A DNA stretch of 64,000 nt, from contig NC_092409.1 of assembly GCF_009017415.1 (NCBI RefSeq), positions 992,001 through 1,056,000 on the forward strand. The letters run 5' to 3'. Positions 34,426-46,647 of this stretch are shown here, one piece after another. The translations under genes and the position numbers were made by a program. A model generated the notes under the pieces. That model was not told where the DNA came from and searched no databases. It saw only the letters and a list, made by a program, of their open reading frames with translations. This DNA is from Aspergillus flavus. Lineage: Eukaryota > Ascomycota > Eurotiomycetes > Eurotiales > Aspergillaceae. Position 1 is the first letter of the stretch. Each line of letters begins with the position of its first letter.

Positions 34426-37175
34426 CCGGTCCAGGGAGTTTTATTCACTTACAGATGGCTCAAGTTTTCCATTATCAAACTTTTTCTTTCCCTCTTAAAA
34501 CCCTAGACTGTAGTTCGCTTACGCACTAAACCAGTCATTTTTCTCACAATCAATCACATGGTTGAACATTATGCTGCGCCAAAACTGATAAACGACGAGG
34601 GCTCTTTTGAGGTCGCTCCACTCTCTTGCTGGACGATTTCCAAAGCTTTTGATCCTCGGGTGCTTAAACCAACAGCCCCCTTGCAACATCTTCTAAAGGT
34701 ATAATAAGTCCTAATCTCGTGATCAGCGCGGGCTCACCCGAGTCATCGCTCAATGGGTAAATGGTATCAACTTCAGGGTTAGTTCTTACCAGAGCCCGGT
34801 GGCAACGAGCGCATTGGCATCTCCAATCCCATTACTTTCTCTTACCGGTGAACTGGTTACCTCGAATTAAATGGACAACCGTGTGCTGCGCAAGTATTCG
34901 AGATGACTTAGTATTCTAAGCTCTTCAATTAACGCTGCGACAGGCTCGGTTTGATACAGAGCACATGCAGACATTACGTATTGACAGGGCCAACGCACTC
35001 TTCAAAAGGGGAGGATGGTCCGTTGCTCCCCTTTCCAGGTAGGAGTTTGGATATCCCAGAGAAACCTGCGTCAGTCGAGACGGGTGGGGAGGCATCTATG
35101 GGGGTAAGGTTTGATGCACACATGACGTGAACGCGAACTTTTGTATGTGAGCTGGACAGATCTTCCTAGTATAGCTTGTGGGTAAGCACTAGTGACCAGG
35201 ATGTAGTCTTCTCCGCAGAAAAGCGCATGGCATCCAAGTACTTGTGAAGCTTTAAAATACCGATGTGAAACGATATCATCATTCAAATTAGGATGTGAGT
35301 CTGGAAGGCGATAGTTGAGTGACCAATAGCCTCGGTTATCTCTAATGTCTGGCGATTGAATAATAATGACATTCGTGCGGAGGCATCAAGTGTGGGGTAG
35401 AGAAGTCTGGGAATCATTTCATGATGATCCATAATAACTCACTTGGCAGATGAAGAAGACCCGCGGGGTAACTTGAGCCATGTTTCAATGGGGTCACGAG
35501 AGGGTCGCTGCAAAAGGCTTGATATTGAGACAGTTTTGGTAGACAGCTTGTAACTTAATCATACAGGTAAACTGGAGAATTCGTTGGAAAAAAAACGATA
35601 TATGTGACAATTTTGGCCTGTCGGTCCCTTTCTACATATGCTTCCACCTCTAACCGTCCAATTTGCCGAAGAGATTGCGCAATAAGGTCCTAGAATACAA
35701 ATTTCTCTAGCGTTGAGCCCATGTTACTCTGCTAGGCGTAGTACGTTGTAGTAACAGCAATACCCGGACACGGTCCGAGTGTCCCAATGTGAGAGCTATC
35801 TTGGGCCGAGCCAAGTACATCAGTAGGGTGGGGAAAAGATCCTCCTTATGGTTTGGTCCTCGGATTATAGCTAGGCTGGTCTGGTATATAACGTCCGAGG
35901 CTTTGGTTTCACGCGCTATTACCAAGTGATAGCCAGAAGAGCCAGTTTAATTCCGTGGAGGGGAGATACGAGAGAATAATCAAAGTTGAGGTATGAACGG
36001 AAGGGTGATAGTTGCCAAAGCCATCTACGTAGCCATTAAGGTTTCATGCTGTTGGCAGCTGTCTTAGAAGTTCAAATACTGACATAATATGCCGAGATCG
36101 ATCGAGGTACTCTTTAAGCAGCAAGAACCGTATCGACCTATCTGATACTCCTGTTATATCTGCCATCGATACATAATCCTTTGGTATTAAAGTTACAGCT
36201 TCTATAATAATTCTATGACTGATGCCAGGCGTATTACAAGAGCTTGCTTCGATAGTATAGAGATTTATACAACTGTTGACTAGGTTTTAATCTAGCTTCT
36301 CTTGTTATTGTCATTAATCTTTAATAAGCGCACGGACCGGTACAGGATGCCTAGCTAACCTTTCACAGCTGCTCTTTAAAGTTAGGGCAGGATATGCTCC
36401 CGAAAAGCCATTTCTCGCCACGCGTATGACCCTTGTTTCGGTGAAAAAGTCCTTAAGTGAATAAGGGCGGAACCCCAGATTTGTTTCAGCAGGACACAGG
36501 ACACTTATCACAGGATGACATTGGCAGAGTTTAAAATGTGCGAAAATTATGAGGGATTGACAGTATGAAATTAACAGGACGACGCTACAAGATCACTTTA
36601 AGGACTGTCATACATGATTTTAACCTACTCCGTATCCAAGATGACGTATGAAATGACTATAATAAGCTTAAGCTCCAGATCCTGGCAGCATCCGCTATCT
36701 TCTGGCAAGGATCATTTATCCCAATCAGGTAATGGGTTATCGTACCTGATTAGAGAAAGGAAAGTAGACCCTCGACGGGTAATTCGGCCAGTGGAATAGG
36801 TGGCTATCGCGAATTGAGAGTTATGGGTAACTTTACTAGCTCGGATGGGTTTTTATATCCTAATTTGGGATGTCACTGAGCGTGTAGGTGCTTTGTTAGA
36901 ACATTCAGACTGATATATAGCATTTAGGTTATCTCTTATCTCCGAAATATATATCCAAGGGCATGGCTTTCAATATCTGTTTACTTTAAAGTTCATTATA
37001 GAAACTATAACAGCCTCTTGGTAAAACGAATCAAGAAGCTGTATTAGTACATCTGTTACTTAATAGGCCATGTGAAATTCTAGATAATAGTGTAAAAGAA
37101 ACCACTCTGCAAGGCACGACATCGACCTTTCTTTCCTATGAGCTCTATATAATCCCCTAGAACTAAAGAACTGGT
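34426..37175. other. Long gene-poor, AT-rich stretch
   Basis: About 2.75 kb without any reading frame I can support. Several parts (36000-37100) are strongly AT-rich and look like old mobile-element debris, but no transposase or terminal repeat was recognised. A TATATAA near 37146 lies about 30 bp ahead of the next 5S gene. Confidence 0.4.
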
Positions 37176-37294
37176 ACATACGACCATAGGGTGTGGAGAA
37201 CAGGGCTTCCCGTCCGCTCAGCCGTACTTAAGCCACACGCCGGAAGGTTAGTAGTTGGGTGGGTGACCACCAGCGAATCCCTTCTGTTGTATGT
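37176..37294 (+). rRNA. 5S ribosomal RNA
   Basis: 119 nt, differing from the copy at 32940 at only three positions. Two of these (GGGAGG to GGAAGG and CCCTCC to CCCTTC) face each other in helix V and keep a base pair, which argues both copies are functional. TATATAA lies about 30 bp upstream and a T7 run follows (37294-37300). Confidence 0.95.
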
Positions 37295-38434
37295 TTTTTT
37301 GTTTTTCTTAACTTTCCTTTCTTTTTCCCCACACCCTCGTATTGCTAGTGCATTATCCTTCAATCAAAAACAATGCTATTGGATACGATAATATGGGTCC
37401 ATAGTTCCACTCCCCCCAAATTACGTTGCTTTCTTGGTGTCCACCAAGTGTCTGTATCCAGTTTACCGGCCCCTGGCACGGGTTACCTTTCTGGGGTTAA
37501 TTATATTACCCGGAAATCTGTCTTTTACCGAACTTATAAAACGAAAACGACTTGCCTCTCTCAGTACTCCGTCGTGTGTGTAGGGATAAATACATACCAG
37601 TACTACCTATCTGAGGCTATTTGGCCTGTTGAGATAGGATAGAAATGTTGTATCATAAAATTGCCATTGGCTGGGACCCTTTGGCGGTTTAAGATAATCA
37701 GCAGTAATTCTTTTGTTCTACGCGAGCATTCGAACTTTGGATCGCTCGGCTCTCAGACACGATAAGCGGCTTGGCCACGGGGCAATCAATGGCGTTGACT
37801 GGCCAGCCAACGGTTGCCGTATATTATCGCGCATGCTGGGCGCTCACAGATCCCTGGATCGTGGTAGGGGTGTGACCAGTTACTAGACTTGTGAACAATA
37901 GGAGTACACCGAGATTGAAATGTAACATGCATGGTCGTGGAGCGGTTGGGGATGGTCGGCCTTAGGGCTTGGCTTGAAAGATCAGTCAATGGCCAGGATA
38001 ACCTTCCTTAGATACGACCGGTAAACTGCATACGCAGCGTCATTGCTTAGCTGCAGGACCCGGAAAAAATAATAAAATAAAAACGAGGACTGCCTAGCGT
38101 CGTGTTAATATTAAATATCGTAGCATCGCCCACCCTCGTCGACTGTGGACAAGAATTCTCCTTCTGTACAACACGAGTTGAATAGGGCACGCTGAGAGAG
38201 AGAGTCAAGTCAACTTCCCTTTCTTTGTTGCTCTTCATACAGCATTTATTATGCTCTGCAATTCCCCCTCATTTCCTCCTCTTGTCTTATCGCAATCCAC
38301 TACCTTATGCCAATTCTCTTTTCTGCTCCTATCTTATCTCTTTTTTCTTATCTTTTGAGCTAAGCTGTCGGGTTGCGCTCCGAATACTTTAAACCTCACA
38401 TCTTCCGTGCTCGGTTGGCATCGCAATCGCCAAG
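37295..38434. other. Upstream region of amino-acid permease
   Basis: No gene is seen. The final 200 bases are a pyrimidine-rich promoter-like tract (CTCTTTTCTGCTCC, TCTCTTTTTTCTTATC). Confidence 0.45.
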
Positions 38435-40252
38435 ATGGGGCTGAACGAGGAGAAAACCACAAAGCTTGAACCTTCCACCTCGGGTGAGGGCGGTAGTATT
38501 CATGTCGGGGAGAGCATGGGGACCCTGCATCGCCGGCTTGGTAACCGTCAAATCCAGCTCATCGCCGCTGGTGGCTCGATCGGCACGGCCCTGTTCATTA
38601 GCATTGGCGGTGGTCTCGCTAAGGGTGGCCCTGGCAGCCTGTTCATTGCCTACACGCTTTATTCCTGCATTCTCGGACTGGTTAATAACTCGATCGCTGA
38701 AATGAATACGTATATGCCGGTGTCAGGAGGCTTTATCCGTCTTGCTGGCTACTGGGTGGACGACGCTCTTGGATTCCTCGCCGGTTGGAATTTCTTCTTC
38801 TATGAAGCTTTCCTGATTCCATTTGAGATCACGGCACTCAGTATGGTAATGTCCTTCTGGAATGAAACCGTCACGGAGCCTGGCCCTACGGCAGGCATCT
38901 GTGCCGCGGTTATTGTTTGCTATGCGTAAGGACCACTTTGTCGATCTGATCTAGCCTTTTGACGGCATCCCGTCATTATGCTCTGCCTATAGATCCCTGA
39001 CTGCCACACCACGACGAGTGGGAGATTTATTAGAATTGTATACTGACAGACGGATTGATATAGGACACTCAACATCCTCGCGGTCAAATTCTACGGAGAG
39101 GCGGAATTCTGGCTATCCGGAGGCAAGCTCATTCTGATTTTTATCCTCTTCGCCTTTACCTTTGTGACAATGGTCGGCGGTAACCCCCAGCACGACGCCT
39201 ATGGCTTTCGCTACTGGAATCACCCTGGTCCATTCGCTGAGTTTCATACCACGGGCGACCTGGGTCGTTTTGAAGGGTTTCTTGCCGCTCTCTGGAGCGC
39301 CAGCTTTTGTGTCGTGGGTCCTGAGTACATCTCTATGGTGTCCGCCGAGGCTCAGCGCCCGAGCATTTACATCAAGTCGGCCTTTAAGACGGTTTATTAT
39401 CGATTCTGTATCTTCTTTGTTGTCGGTTCTCTCGCTGTCGGGATTGTGGTCGCCTACAACGACCCGGCCCTCGTCAATATCTACTTTGGCGACGGGGACA
39501 GCAGCACCGCAGCAGCTTCGCCGTACGTGATTGCCATGGAAAACCTCGGCGTCAGTGTGCTTCCGCATATTGTTAACGCCTTGATCTTCACCTCTATCTT
39601 TTCCGCCGGCAATACATACACCTATTGCGCAACGCGATCCCTCTACAGTTTGGCTGTGGAGGGCCGCGCCCCTCGTATCCTACGCTACTGCAACAAATCT
39701 GGTGTGCCGGTTTATTGCTTCTGTGTCGTGATGCTCTTCCCCTTCCTCTCCTTCCTCCAGGTCGGCAGTGGTTCCGCGCAGGCCATTACCTGGTTCGTCA
39801 ACCTTGTCACCGGCGGTGGCTTGATCAATTACTTCATTATGTCCGTCACCTTCATCAACTACTATTGGGCCTGCAAGGCCCAAGGCGTTGACCGCAAGAA
39901 GATGCCATACTATGGCTGGTTCCAGCCGTATGGCGCCTACCTCGCCGTAACCGTTCACACCCTGGTGATCATTTTCTACGGATATAGCTCCTTCACCCCC
40001 TGGAGCGTGTCCAACTTCTTCTCCAACTACACCATGCAGTTGGTAGCGCCCTGCCTGTTTATCTTCTGGAAGGTGGTCAAGAGGACTCGCTACGTCCGAC
40101 CCCACGAGGTAGACCTCGTCTGGGAGCGACCTGGCATTGACGCCTATGAGAATAGCATAACTACCCCCCCAGTGGGTTTCTGGACCGAGATGATCGGCTT
40201 AGTCGGTATCGGACGGAAAAAGAACAGCCAAGACCCCGAGCGCGACAATTAA
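38435..40252 (+). CDS. Amino-acid permease (YAT family), 559 aa
   Basis: Two exons, 38435-38925 and 39064-40252, with a 138-nt GT-AG intron; the join reads VIVCYATLNILAVKFYGEAE, the expected text between TM4 and TM5. The N terminus LHRRLGNRQIQLIAAGGSIG, GTALFISIGGGLAKGGPGSL in TM1-2 and NNSIAEMNTYMPVSGGFIRL are hallmark motifs of fungal amino-acid permeases (GAP1/DIP5 family). Twelve membrane segments fit. ISMVSAEAQRPS and SAGNTYTYCATRSLYSLAVE are further conserved spots. It imports amino acids across the plasma membrane by proton symport; the substrate cannot be told. No gene near it suggests a pathway. The cytosolic tail ends about 55 residues after TM12. Confidence 0.93.
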
Positions 40253-40520
40253 AGTGATGCGTGTCTTATCCACCCTTCACTGGCCCTACCTAATCCTTTC
40301 GATTGCGACCATTGCGACCCTTGCGCCCTATTGCTAACGAAAAGATACCCTCTACGAACTATATCGAACCCCCGGAACAGAAACAGTACACTTTGCCCTG
40401 AATGCAGTATCAGTCCCCGCGATTCGGTTTCCTTCCCTTGCGACCAGGAATACGATGCCAATTAGATGTACGACAAGCCCCATGGATTCAGTAAGCCGGT
40501 CTCTCGATCAACCTGCCAGT

Positions 40521-40592
40521 ATGCCATCGCCCATGCCATCGCCCATGCCATCGCCCATGCCATCGCCCATGCCATCGCCCATGATATCGCCC
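40521..40592 (+). repeat. 12-bp tandem repeat, six units
   Basis: Five perfect units of ATGCCATCGCCC and a sixth with two changes. The unit is a multiple of 3, so it stays open in all frames, but no gene context supports coding. Confidence 0.9.
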
Positions 40593-40803
40593 ACATGCCC
40601 GTACAGATGCCCTGCACCCGTGCGAAATGCGACCAAGCGACAAGGTGCCCCGTATACGAAGGAAAGCCCTATCTACAGAAGTACCTAGATATAGAAAAAT
40701 TCACGCATGTGTGTATTAAACATTTCTGCCTTGGGCAACTTTTACCGAAAAACCTTTTACTCTCAGCCCATTGCGACAAAGAAATCCACCGGTTTACGAC
40801 AAG

Positions 40804-40862
<59 letters not shown>
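40804..40862 (+). repeat. Homopolymer A tract, 59 nt
   Basis: An uninterrupted run of 59 A. It could be a retro-insertion tail or slippage; no target-site duplication or element body was found next to it. Confidence 0.9.
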
Positions 40863-40864
<2 letters not shown>

Positions 40865-41534
40865 AATGGCCAAGGAGGTCCAAGAGCGCCGAAATTGAGA
40901 TACACAAAACATGCACAATCTACAACCTACCTAACACAGCCACACCGTCACCGGCTAGTCCAATATCAGTCTAGCCGTCTCGTGACACGGGTCAAGCGCG
41001 CCAACCCGAAGGAATATCTTTGTTCCGTGTCCCGTGTCAGCTGGCGTTGCCCTAAGTTCTCCCACCCCAAACGCGTCAAAACGGCTCGATTGGCTCGACT
41101 CGCCAATGTTTCACACACCATCCTTGTCTCTTTGACATCGGAGGTTTGCCTAGAGTTTGAGTGGCAATATTACCTAAAAAGAAAGCTGCTATTCAGCTCG
41201 TGTCACGACTCACAAAGGAAACCAAGACACATGGAAGTAGTCCCGTTTCGTCCGTATACACTAACTGTCATCCTGGCGTATGTAATTTTCCCTGGCCTGA
41301 AACTTGATTTATTACCCGATTCTTGAAGGTTTGCCCCCATGTGGCTTCGAGTTAAACCTGCCTTGGCTTAACTTTACTCCCCACTTGACTTGTCTTTTCT
41401 CTCCATATTTCCTAACGTTCTCTAACGACTGATTCAGTGCCACTGATTAGGATTGTACCACTGAACCTAGTCTAGGATTCGAAAAATAACACCTGATATC
41501 TTCTACACGAATCAGAACACAGCCATAAACCAAA

Positions 41535-42143
41535 ATGAGCGAATCCCTCATCCCAATATTCTGTCTCCACGACATCCCACTCCAAGTACATACAAAACCC
41601 ACCATACCTCTGTGAAACACACACAGTAACGCCAACTAAATAACCCAGATCCTCACCTCAATCCTCACAAAAGCCTACGCACACGCCATAGAAATACAAT
41701 CACCCCCAACGCTTCTCCTGTTAGAAAATACCGGAAACGCGCTGCGCAGATACACACATGACGATGTGACGTACCCTCCCGTTGATCCTTCATTCAAATC
41801 ACCTTTCCTTGGGTGGGAATTGAATGAGGTAGTTCGGTTTCTGCGTGAGTATACGACGGGAACTGTTGTGGATGAGTCTGTGTTCCTTATTGCGGATCAG
41901 AGAACCGCGGAGGATGAATCGCTTTTATTAGTGCAGAGTCTTAGGGATGGGGAGTCGGTGGAGTTTGTAAGGGTTGCTGCCGAGTTTGTCAATACTCAAG
42001 CGGTGGCTGTGGCTGTTGCTACGACTGATGTGCAGGAGTTGCGGAGCTTGATTGATGAGGATGGCGTGTTTAGAGGTGGAAGTGGTAGAGGTGGGAATCT
42101 GTTGCCGAGAAAGGGAGGGAAGGCGCCGAGGAAACAGTTGTAG
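41535..42143 (+). CDS. Small hypothetical protein, 181 aa
   Basis: Two exons: 41535-41585 (MSESLIPIFCLHDIPLQ) and 41649-42143. The 63-nt intron has GTACAT at its 5' end, CTAA branch sequence and CCCAG at its 3' end. Frame is open across the join (LQ-ILTSILTKAYAHAIE). Before the join no stop-free extension explains the second exon, which is why I prefer splicing. The body is acidic to residue about 155, with LLLLENTGNALRRYTHDD, VRFLREYTTG and VQSLRDGESVEFVRVAA. The tail is Gly/Arg/Lys-rich (GGSGRGG, RKGGKAPRKQL), which could bind nucleic acid. I do not recognise the family. Confidence 0.5.
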
Positions 42144-43988
42144 AAGCTTTTATCGTAAGAAATTGAGGATCTTGGAAGAGGTTGCTCTTGATTGTGTGAG
42201 GCTTAGGCAATCTGGAAACCGGTTGAGTTCTCCATAGCTATGTGGAGGATGCGTTCGGTATGTTTGATTAAAGTATGACAGCTAACAGGTGTTTCCTCGA
42301 TAGGGTATACACAGGCTTGACCACGACTTTATGATTCTTTTCTAGGAATCTCGTCTATCATGGCAGAATGGACCGATGAGATATCAGCTTAGCACCGAGC
42401 TTTACTAAATTTAGGGAATATAGCGATTTCTCTGAGGTTGTGCAGACGGCTCTACGTTCTTTGACTAGCAGCTGAACGGAATAGTCAACACTATGGCTAT
42501 GAGCGAGATACATTCAGGCGTTTTACGTTCTACAAGTTGTCGATGGGTATGGCTTCCATGGTGTATCCTGCATAGGGCTAGCACCTACTGTACAGTGAGA
42601 ATGGATAAACGTTGCATATGTGGTACGGCGATTTAGACCAAGACACCCCAACTACGACTTGATCGAACAAGCACAGGCATAAGTCCTGGCTGAAGCACAA
42701 CCAGCGATATAAAGGAGCTGTTCACACCCTGATGGAACGCTTATGCTATTCATCCTATCGCTAAGAGGACTAGTAATGAACTTCTCAGATCAACTTTGAT
42801 AGCCCTAATCGCGTAGATAATAATCAAGACTTCAAATCTAACCTGACACCGCGTCGACAGATTACTTTCTGCAGAGCCTGAACAAGAATACCTCAAGATA
42901 ATTAATTGTCATGATTCGTACTTGACAGCGGATAAAATCACCCAAGTCCCAGAAGTGGAGCGTCCCAATGCCGAGTCAATTAGCGCTGACGCACCGTCAA
43001 TCCTTACCGCATACGGCAATCCCAATATGCAAGTAATAAACATCACCACTCCCATTCGTCAGAACGAGGCCAACGAAATAAACCTAGCCAAGACGCTTGA
43101 CCAAGAAGGTGTAGTGCTGATGTCGTTCGTAGGGTTAGTTCAGAGGCATTGCTATGATTGGTGTTAAGGCAAAAGCTACTTATCCGGCCACGCGGAGATT
43201 TAGATCCACTCAGCCCTTCACCTTCCTCGCCTGGATATGGGGCTACTTCGTACACATATGTTGGCACTAGGCAGAAATGTTAAGGCGTGGACCCAGTTAC
43301 CAACAGTTGGTGATGGCTACGTAGTTCTCATATGATTGTAATCGGGTCCTCGCACATAGTTTCTTGGGTTCTTGGCGTTGGGGAGTCTTCAGGACAGTTT
43401 GTTTATTTTCTAGATGCGATGATTCTGTGGTCAAGGTGGATAGAGATCATGAATGTGACAAGCATCCAAACTCGCAAGTAAGATCGATATACAACTCACT
43501 AAGTTATACATAGTATATTCAGTTAATTTCGGGATTTCCGAGAAACTGGTACAATCTGTTCCCACGTGGCTGTTTTGCTACCAGGGCCTGAAAATAAGGC
43601 CCTTACACTATCTTCAGCCTCGAAGTGAGATTATATGCTCTATCGCCGTAGTGAAGAATATATATAGAAATATATATCACATCTAGTCTACACTTGATAA
43701 TTGATTAAATGACTTCCAGTGCACCTTTAGAGACAACATAGATATCCAGTCACTCACGTCTTTTCTAGAATCACTGGTGCTACTAGGGAAAGCGATTCTA
43801 TAACCATCTGACTAGGAATTACTTACTTTACTTTGGTAAGATACCATTGGCTTTGAAGGCAAATAAACACGGCTTATGTTGTTCCCAGAGATCACGCTGT
43901 ACGCAGGTCTCTTTAGAATGAAATTGACGTGACACCCCTGTCGAACTCAGCACTAAGGAAAGCGCCATTACGCCAACCACAGATCCCG
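42144..43988. other. Intergenic; possible short coding fragment
   Basis: No supported gene. A frame at about 42925-43133 (ITQVPEVERPNAES, then NLAKTLDQEGVVLMSFVG) reads like protein but has no ATG or usable introns; it may be a relic exon. The right end holds the promoter of the regulator gene. Confidence 0.35.
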
Positions 43989-46086
43989 ATGAGCAACATC
44001 ACAACAGAACCTACAAAAAGCCGACGGCAAAATAAAGGGCTCGCCTGTGAAGAATGTCGTTCACGTAAACTCAAGTGCGATATGAGCCAGCCGCAATGTA
44101 GCACCTGTCGCAACATGGGTGTACCATGCATTACAAATACGGCGCGGCGGCCACGAGGCCCGAGGAAGGGTCATGTCAATGTACTTAGATCGCGAATCGG
44201 TGGGTTGTACTTGTGTGAAAAGTTGCCTGATATTTCCGCTAATCTGATCGTGCGAAGTACAGCATCGCTTGAGCGCCAGTTATATGAGAATTCCGAGGCC
44301 CAGCCGAGTAGGCGAGAAAACTCAACATCTACCCGACAAGCTTTGGAGGTAGACCAAGTAGTAAAGGTCGATCTTAATGAAATTGAAAGGGTCAGCATGG
44401 TACATTCGCAAGGCTCACCAGATGATTTCTTTCCGGACACGCAGTCAATTGGACTGCCTAAATGGCCATCGGTAATCCCTTCATTGGAATTGGATAGCGA
44501 ATGGTGCAAACATATTGGACCCTTCCCAGAGTCTATATACGTCTCCCCAGCGCTAACCCCATCAAGCAATATACCCACATCGATGTCAACTTCATGTCCG
44601 ATCGACGCCAGCATAAGGCCACTGGAACTGGGCTCCCAGGCGATGACACCGCAGTTTCTGCCAGTTCACCTTCCAGTTCAGCTGTCACCCCTAGAGCGCG
44701 CAGATCTGTAGGGATTTTAAATAAAGATTAAACGCAAAGATGAACTAACTTGCGGTCACAGGGACGACCTTTTCTTCGACCGCGCCTACCCCTTCGTTCC
44801 CATTGTTCATCAGCAGCGGTACTACGCGCGGGCAACCCACGAGTCAGACGCAAGAGAGCCCTTAACATCCTTACAATATGCCATACGAACGCTGGCGGCG
44901 TCAATGGGTACCCAGTTCCAGGGTGTCCTACCCCTTTTGTACACTCATACCTGTTGTTTATTGGACGTGTGGGAGCAAAAAATGCCGAACGAGGCTCTTC
45001 CCATCGAAGTGGTCCAGGCGCGACTGCTCCTTGTCCTCTACGAGATCCTAAAGAGTAACCCCAGTAAGGGCTGGATTAGCGCTGGTCGCTGCTTTCATCT
45101 GGTTCATCTCGTGAAACTTGATCAGATTGACAACCCCAACAGTTGGCAGACATCAAACCTCTCTTGGATTGAGGTCGAGGAGAGACGGAGGACATTCTGG
45201 ACAGCCTATGCGCTCGATCGTTACGCGAACCTCGTAAACGGCCTGCCGTTGGCCATGAACGATCAAATGGCAAGTTACAGCCTCTAGTTGTACTGTCAAA
45301 AAGGCAACCAATTATCTCACAGGTTACTGACCTACATAGATCCTCACCCGTCTACCTGCTCCAGAGACTGCATTTCGACATCAACAGGCTGTTACGACCG
45401 AATATCTAGCCCCGGCTATAACGAAAAAGGGCGATCAGCAGCTATCACCCTACGCGAAGTCGATAGTCATGCTCACCATCCTCGCACGTTGCCTCTCTCA
45501 CAGAAACCAGTGCAACGTAGAGCGTATCCTTGATCCCACATCCCAGGAATGCATCGTACGTCATCGAGCACTTGACACAATATTGAGCCACGAGATCCAG
45601 ACGACATTGTCCAGCGCCGCTGCCGGTTTCGAGCCGTGCGACCCCACATTCCTCTTTACCAACATGCTGGCACAAACGGCGGTCTTAGTGCTTTTCACTG
45701 CTTTGGACTCGGTGCCCGAAGTCGCAGAAATGTACCAGGACATGTACGGAAGCTACGAGACCAAGGCTTCTATGGCGACGGAAAGGGTCCTCAGCCAGGC
45801 ACAAAAGCTGTCGCAAGTAGGATCCTTCAAGGCAAGCCTGGTTTCTCACGAGTACTCGAGCATTTCTGATAAAAGAAATTAGGTTCATCCATTCACACCG
45901 ATCGTGCTGTTCATTTGTGCTGAATTTTCGCGCTCATGCAACGGGTTCAACCAGAATTTTGCGGCGCAGTCCAAGGCTATTTCCGCCACCTTGAGTGATA
46001 TGGCACCTATAAATAGTCTTGCCAGGATGCTTGAGCTGGAGCTCCAGCGGAATCTGGAGATTGTGCCAGGAGCTATAGGCTTCTAG
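43989..46086 (+). CDS. Zn2Cys6 pathway regulator with fungal middle-homology region, 619 aa
   Basis: Five exons: 43989-44199, 44263-44707, 44762-45269, 45340-45831 and 45883-46086. Introns 1 and 2 are GT-AG. Introns 3 and 4 appear to be GC-AG (ATG then GCAAGT; AAG then GCAAGC); both keep frame and give family-like text ([14 protein letters not shown]). An in-frame intron 1 is chosen because it gives [12 protein letters not shown], the usual coiled-coil linker. The zinc cluster is C20-x2-C23-x6-C30-x6-C37-x2-C40-x6-C47. The regulator domain follows: [18 protein letters not shown] and [20 protein letters not shown]. It is the first gene of the polyketide cluster and the likely activator of the genes to its right. 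Intron 4 could alternatively start at GTTTCT (45841), adding three residues. Confidence 0.85.
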
Positions 46087-46647
46087 GGCCATTCTGTGTC
46101 TGGAATCTTTCTCGACAACCCCATTTATCTTGTACAAAATTGCATTTTCCAGCGACCTCTTAGCAGTAATATCTGTTAGAACACATGATAATGAAAGTCA
46201 TATTAGCCACAATAGCTTTGTCAGTCACCAGTACTCACTTCACTTGACGCAATAGGGGCTTCGCATTACTAAACATATCTAAGTGGGATTGCCCGAGTGC
46301 TATCCCCGATGGCATATACTGAGCACCATAGCTTATGATGAGTCAGGATAGGCAGCCACTAAGTAGTATGCAGCTCTGACAGTCAATGTAATTCTGATAT
46401 TTAGTAGGCCTAAAGAGACGTTTCTGCCGCTGACCAAAAAGAAACTCCGAATCGCTCGGCCGGCCCTTATATCCGAGGTCGGGATATTTGCTCCTTTCGG
46501 ATATGCTAACTCCCTGCTTGTGGCTACATATAAACCCAGCCTACTCTGCGTTCTTCTTACAGTTCATCAGAATATATTGAGTATCCTCAGAGAGTCTCAA
46601 CTATCTATTTTGTATCCCTTCAAGCAATCCTATCCAATTCATACAGA
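46087..46647. promoter_or_regulatory. Promoter of small Lys-rich gene with cluster motif
   Basis: Contains TCGGAGTTTC on the minus strand at 46441-46450, identical to two other copies in the cluster, and a TATA-like ATATAAACC at about 46528. No gene is seen. Confidence 0.45.

Larger units (their letters stand above)
40253..41534. other. Intergenic with simple repeats
   Basis: 3' side of the permease gene, with a 12-bp tandem repeat and a 59-nt A tract listed separately. A long open frame across both repeats (40466-41326) is an artefact of low-complexity sequence (poly-Lys, MPSP or AIAH repeats). Confidence 0.5.

Noticed and set aside
34741..34810. tRNA-like stretch (CGCTCAATGGGTAAATGGT resembling an A box)
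   Set aside because: No acceptor stem and no proper B box could be matched; at best a relic.
36314..36511. Minus-strand 65-codon frame in the AT-rich stretch
   Set aside because: It reads somewhat like protein but has no family motif, neighbours or splice context.
40466..41326. Long open frame of 286 codons across the simple repeats
   Set aside because: Its length comes from a 12-bp repeat and a poly-A run (poly-Lys); flanking residues have no coding character.
42922..43167. 81-codon frame that reads like protein
   Set aside because: The start is not ATG, and the only candidate intron (about 35 nt) is too short; kept as a possible relic only.
43929..43988. N-terminal extension of the pathway regulator
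   Set aside because: It would start at GTG; the ATG at 43989 leads directly into the zinc cluster.
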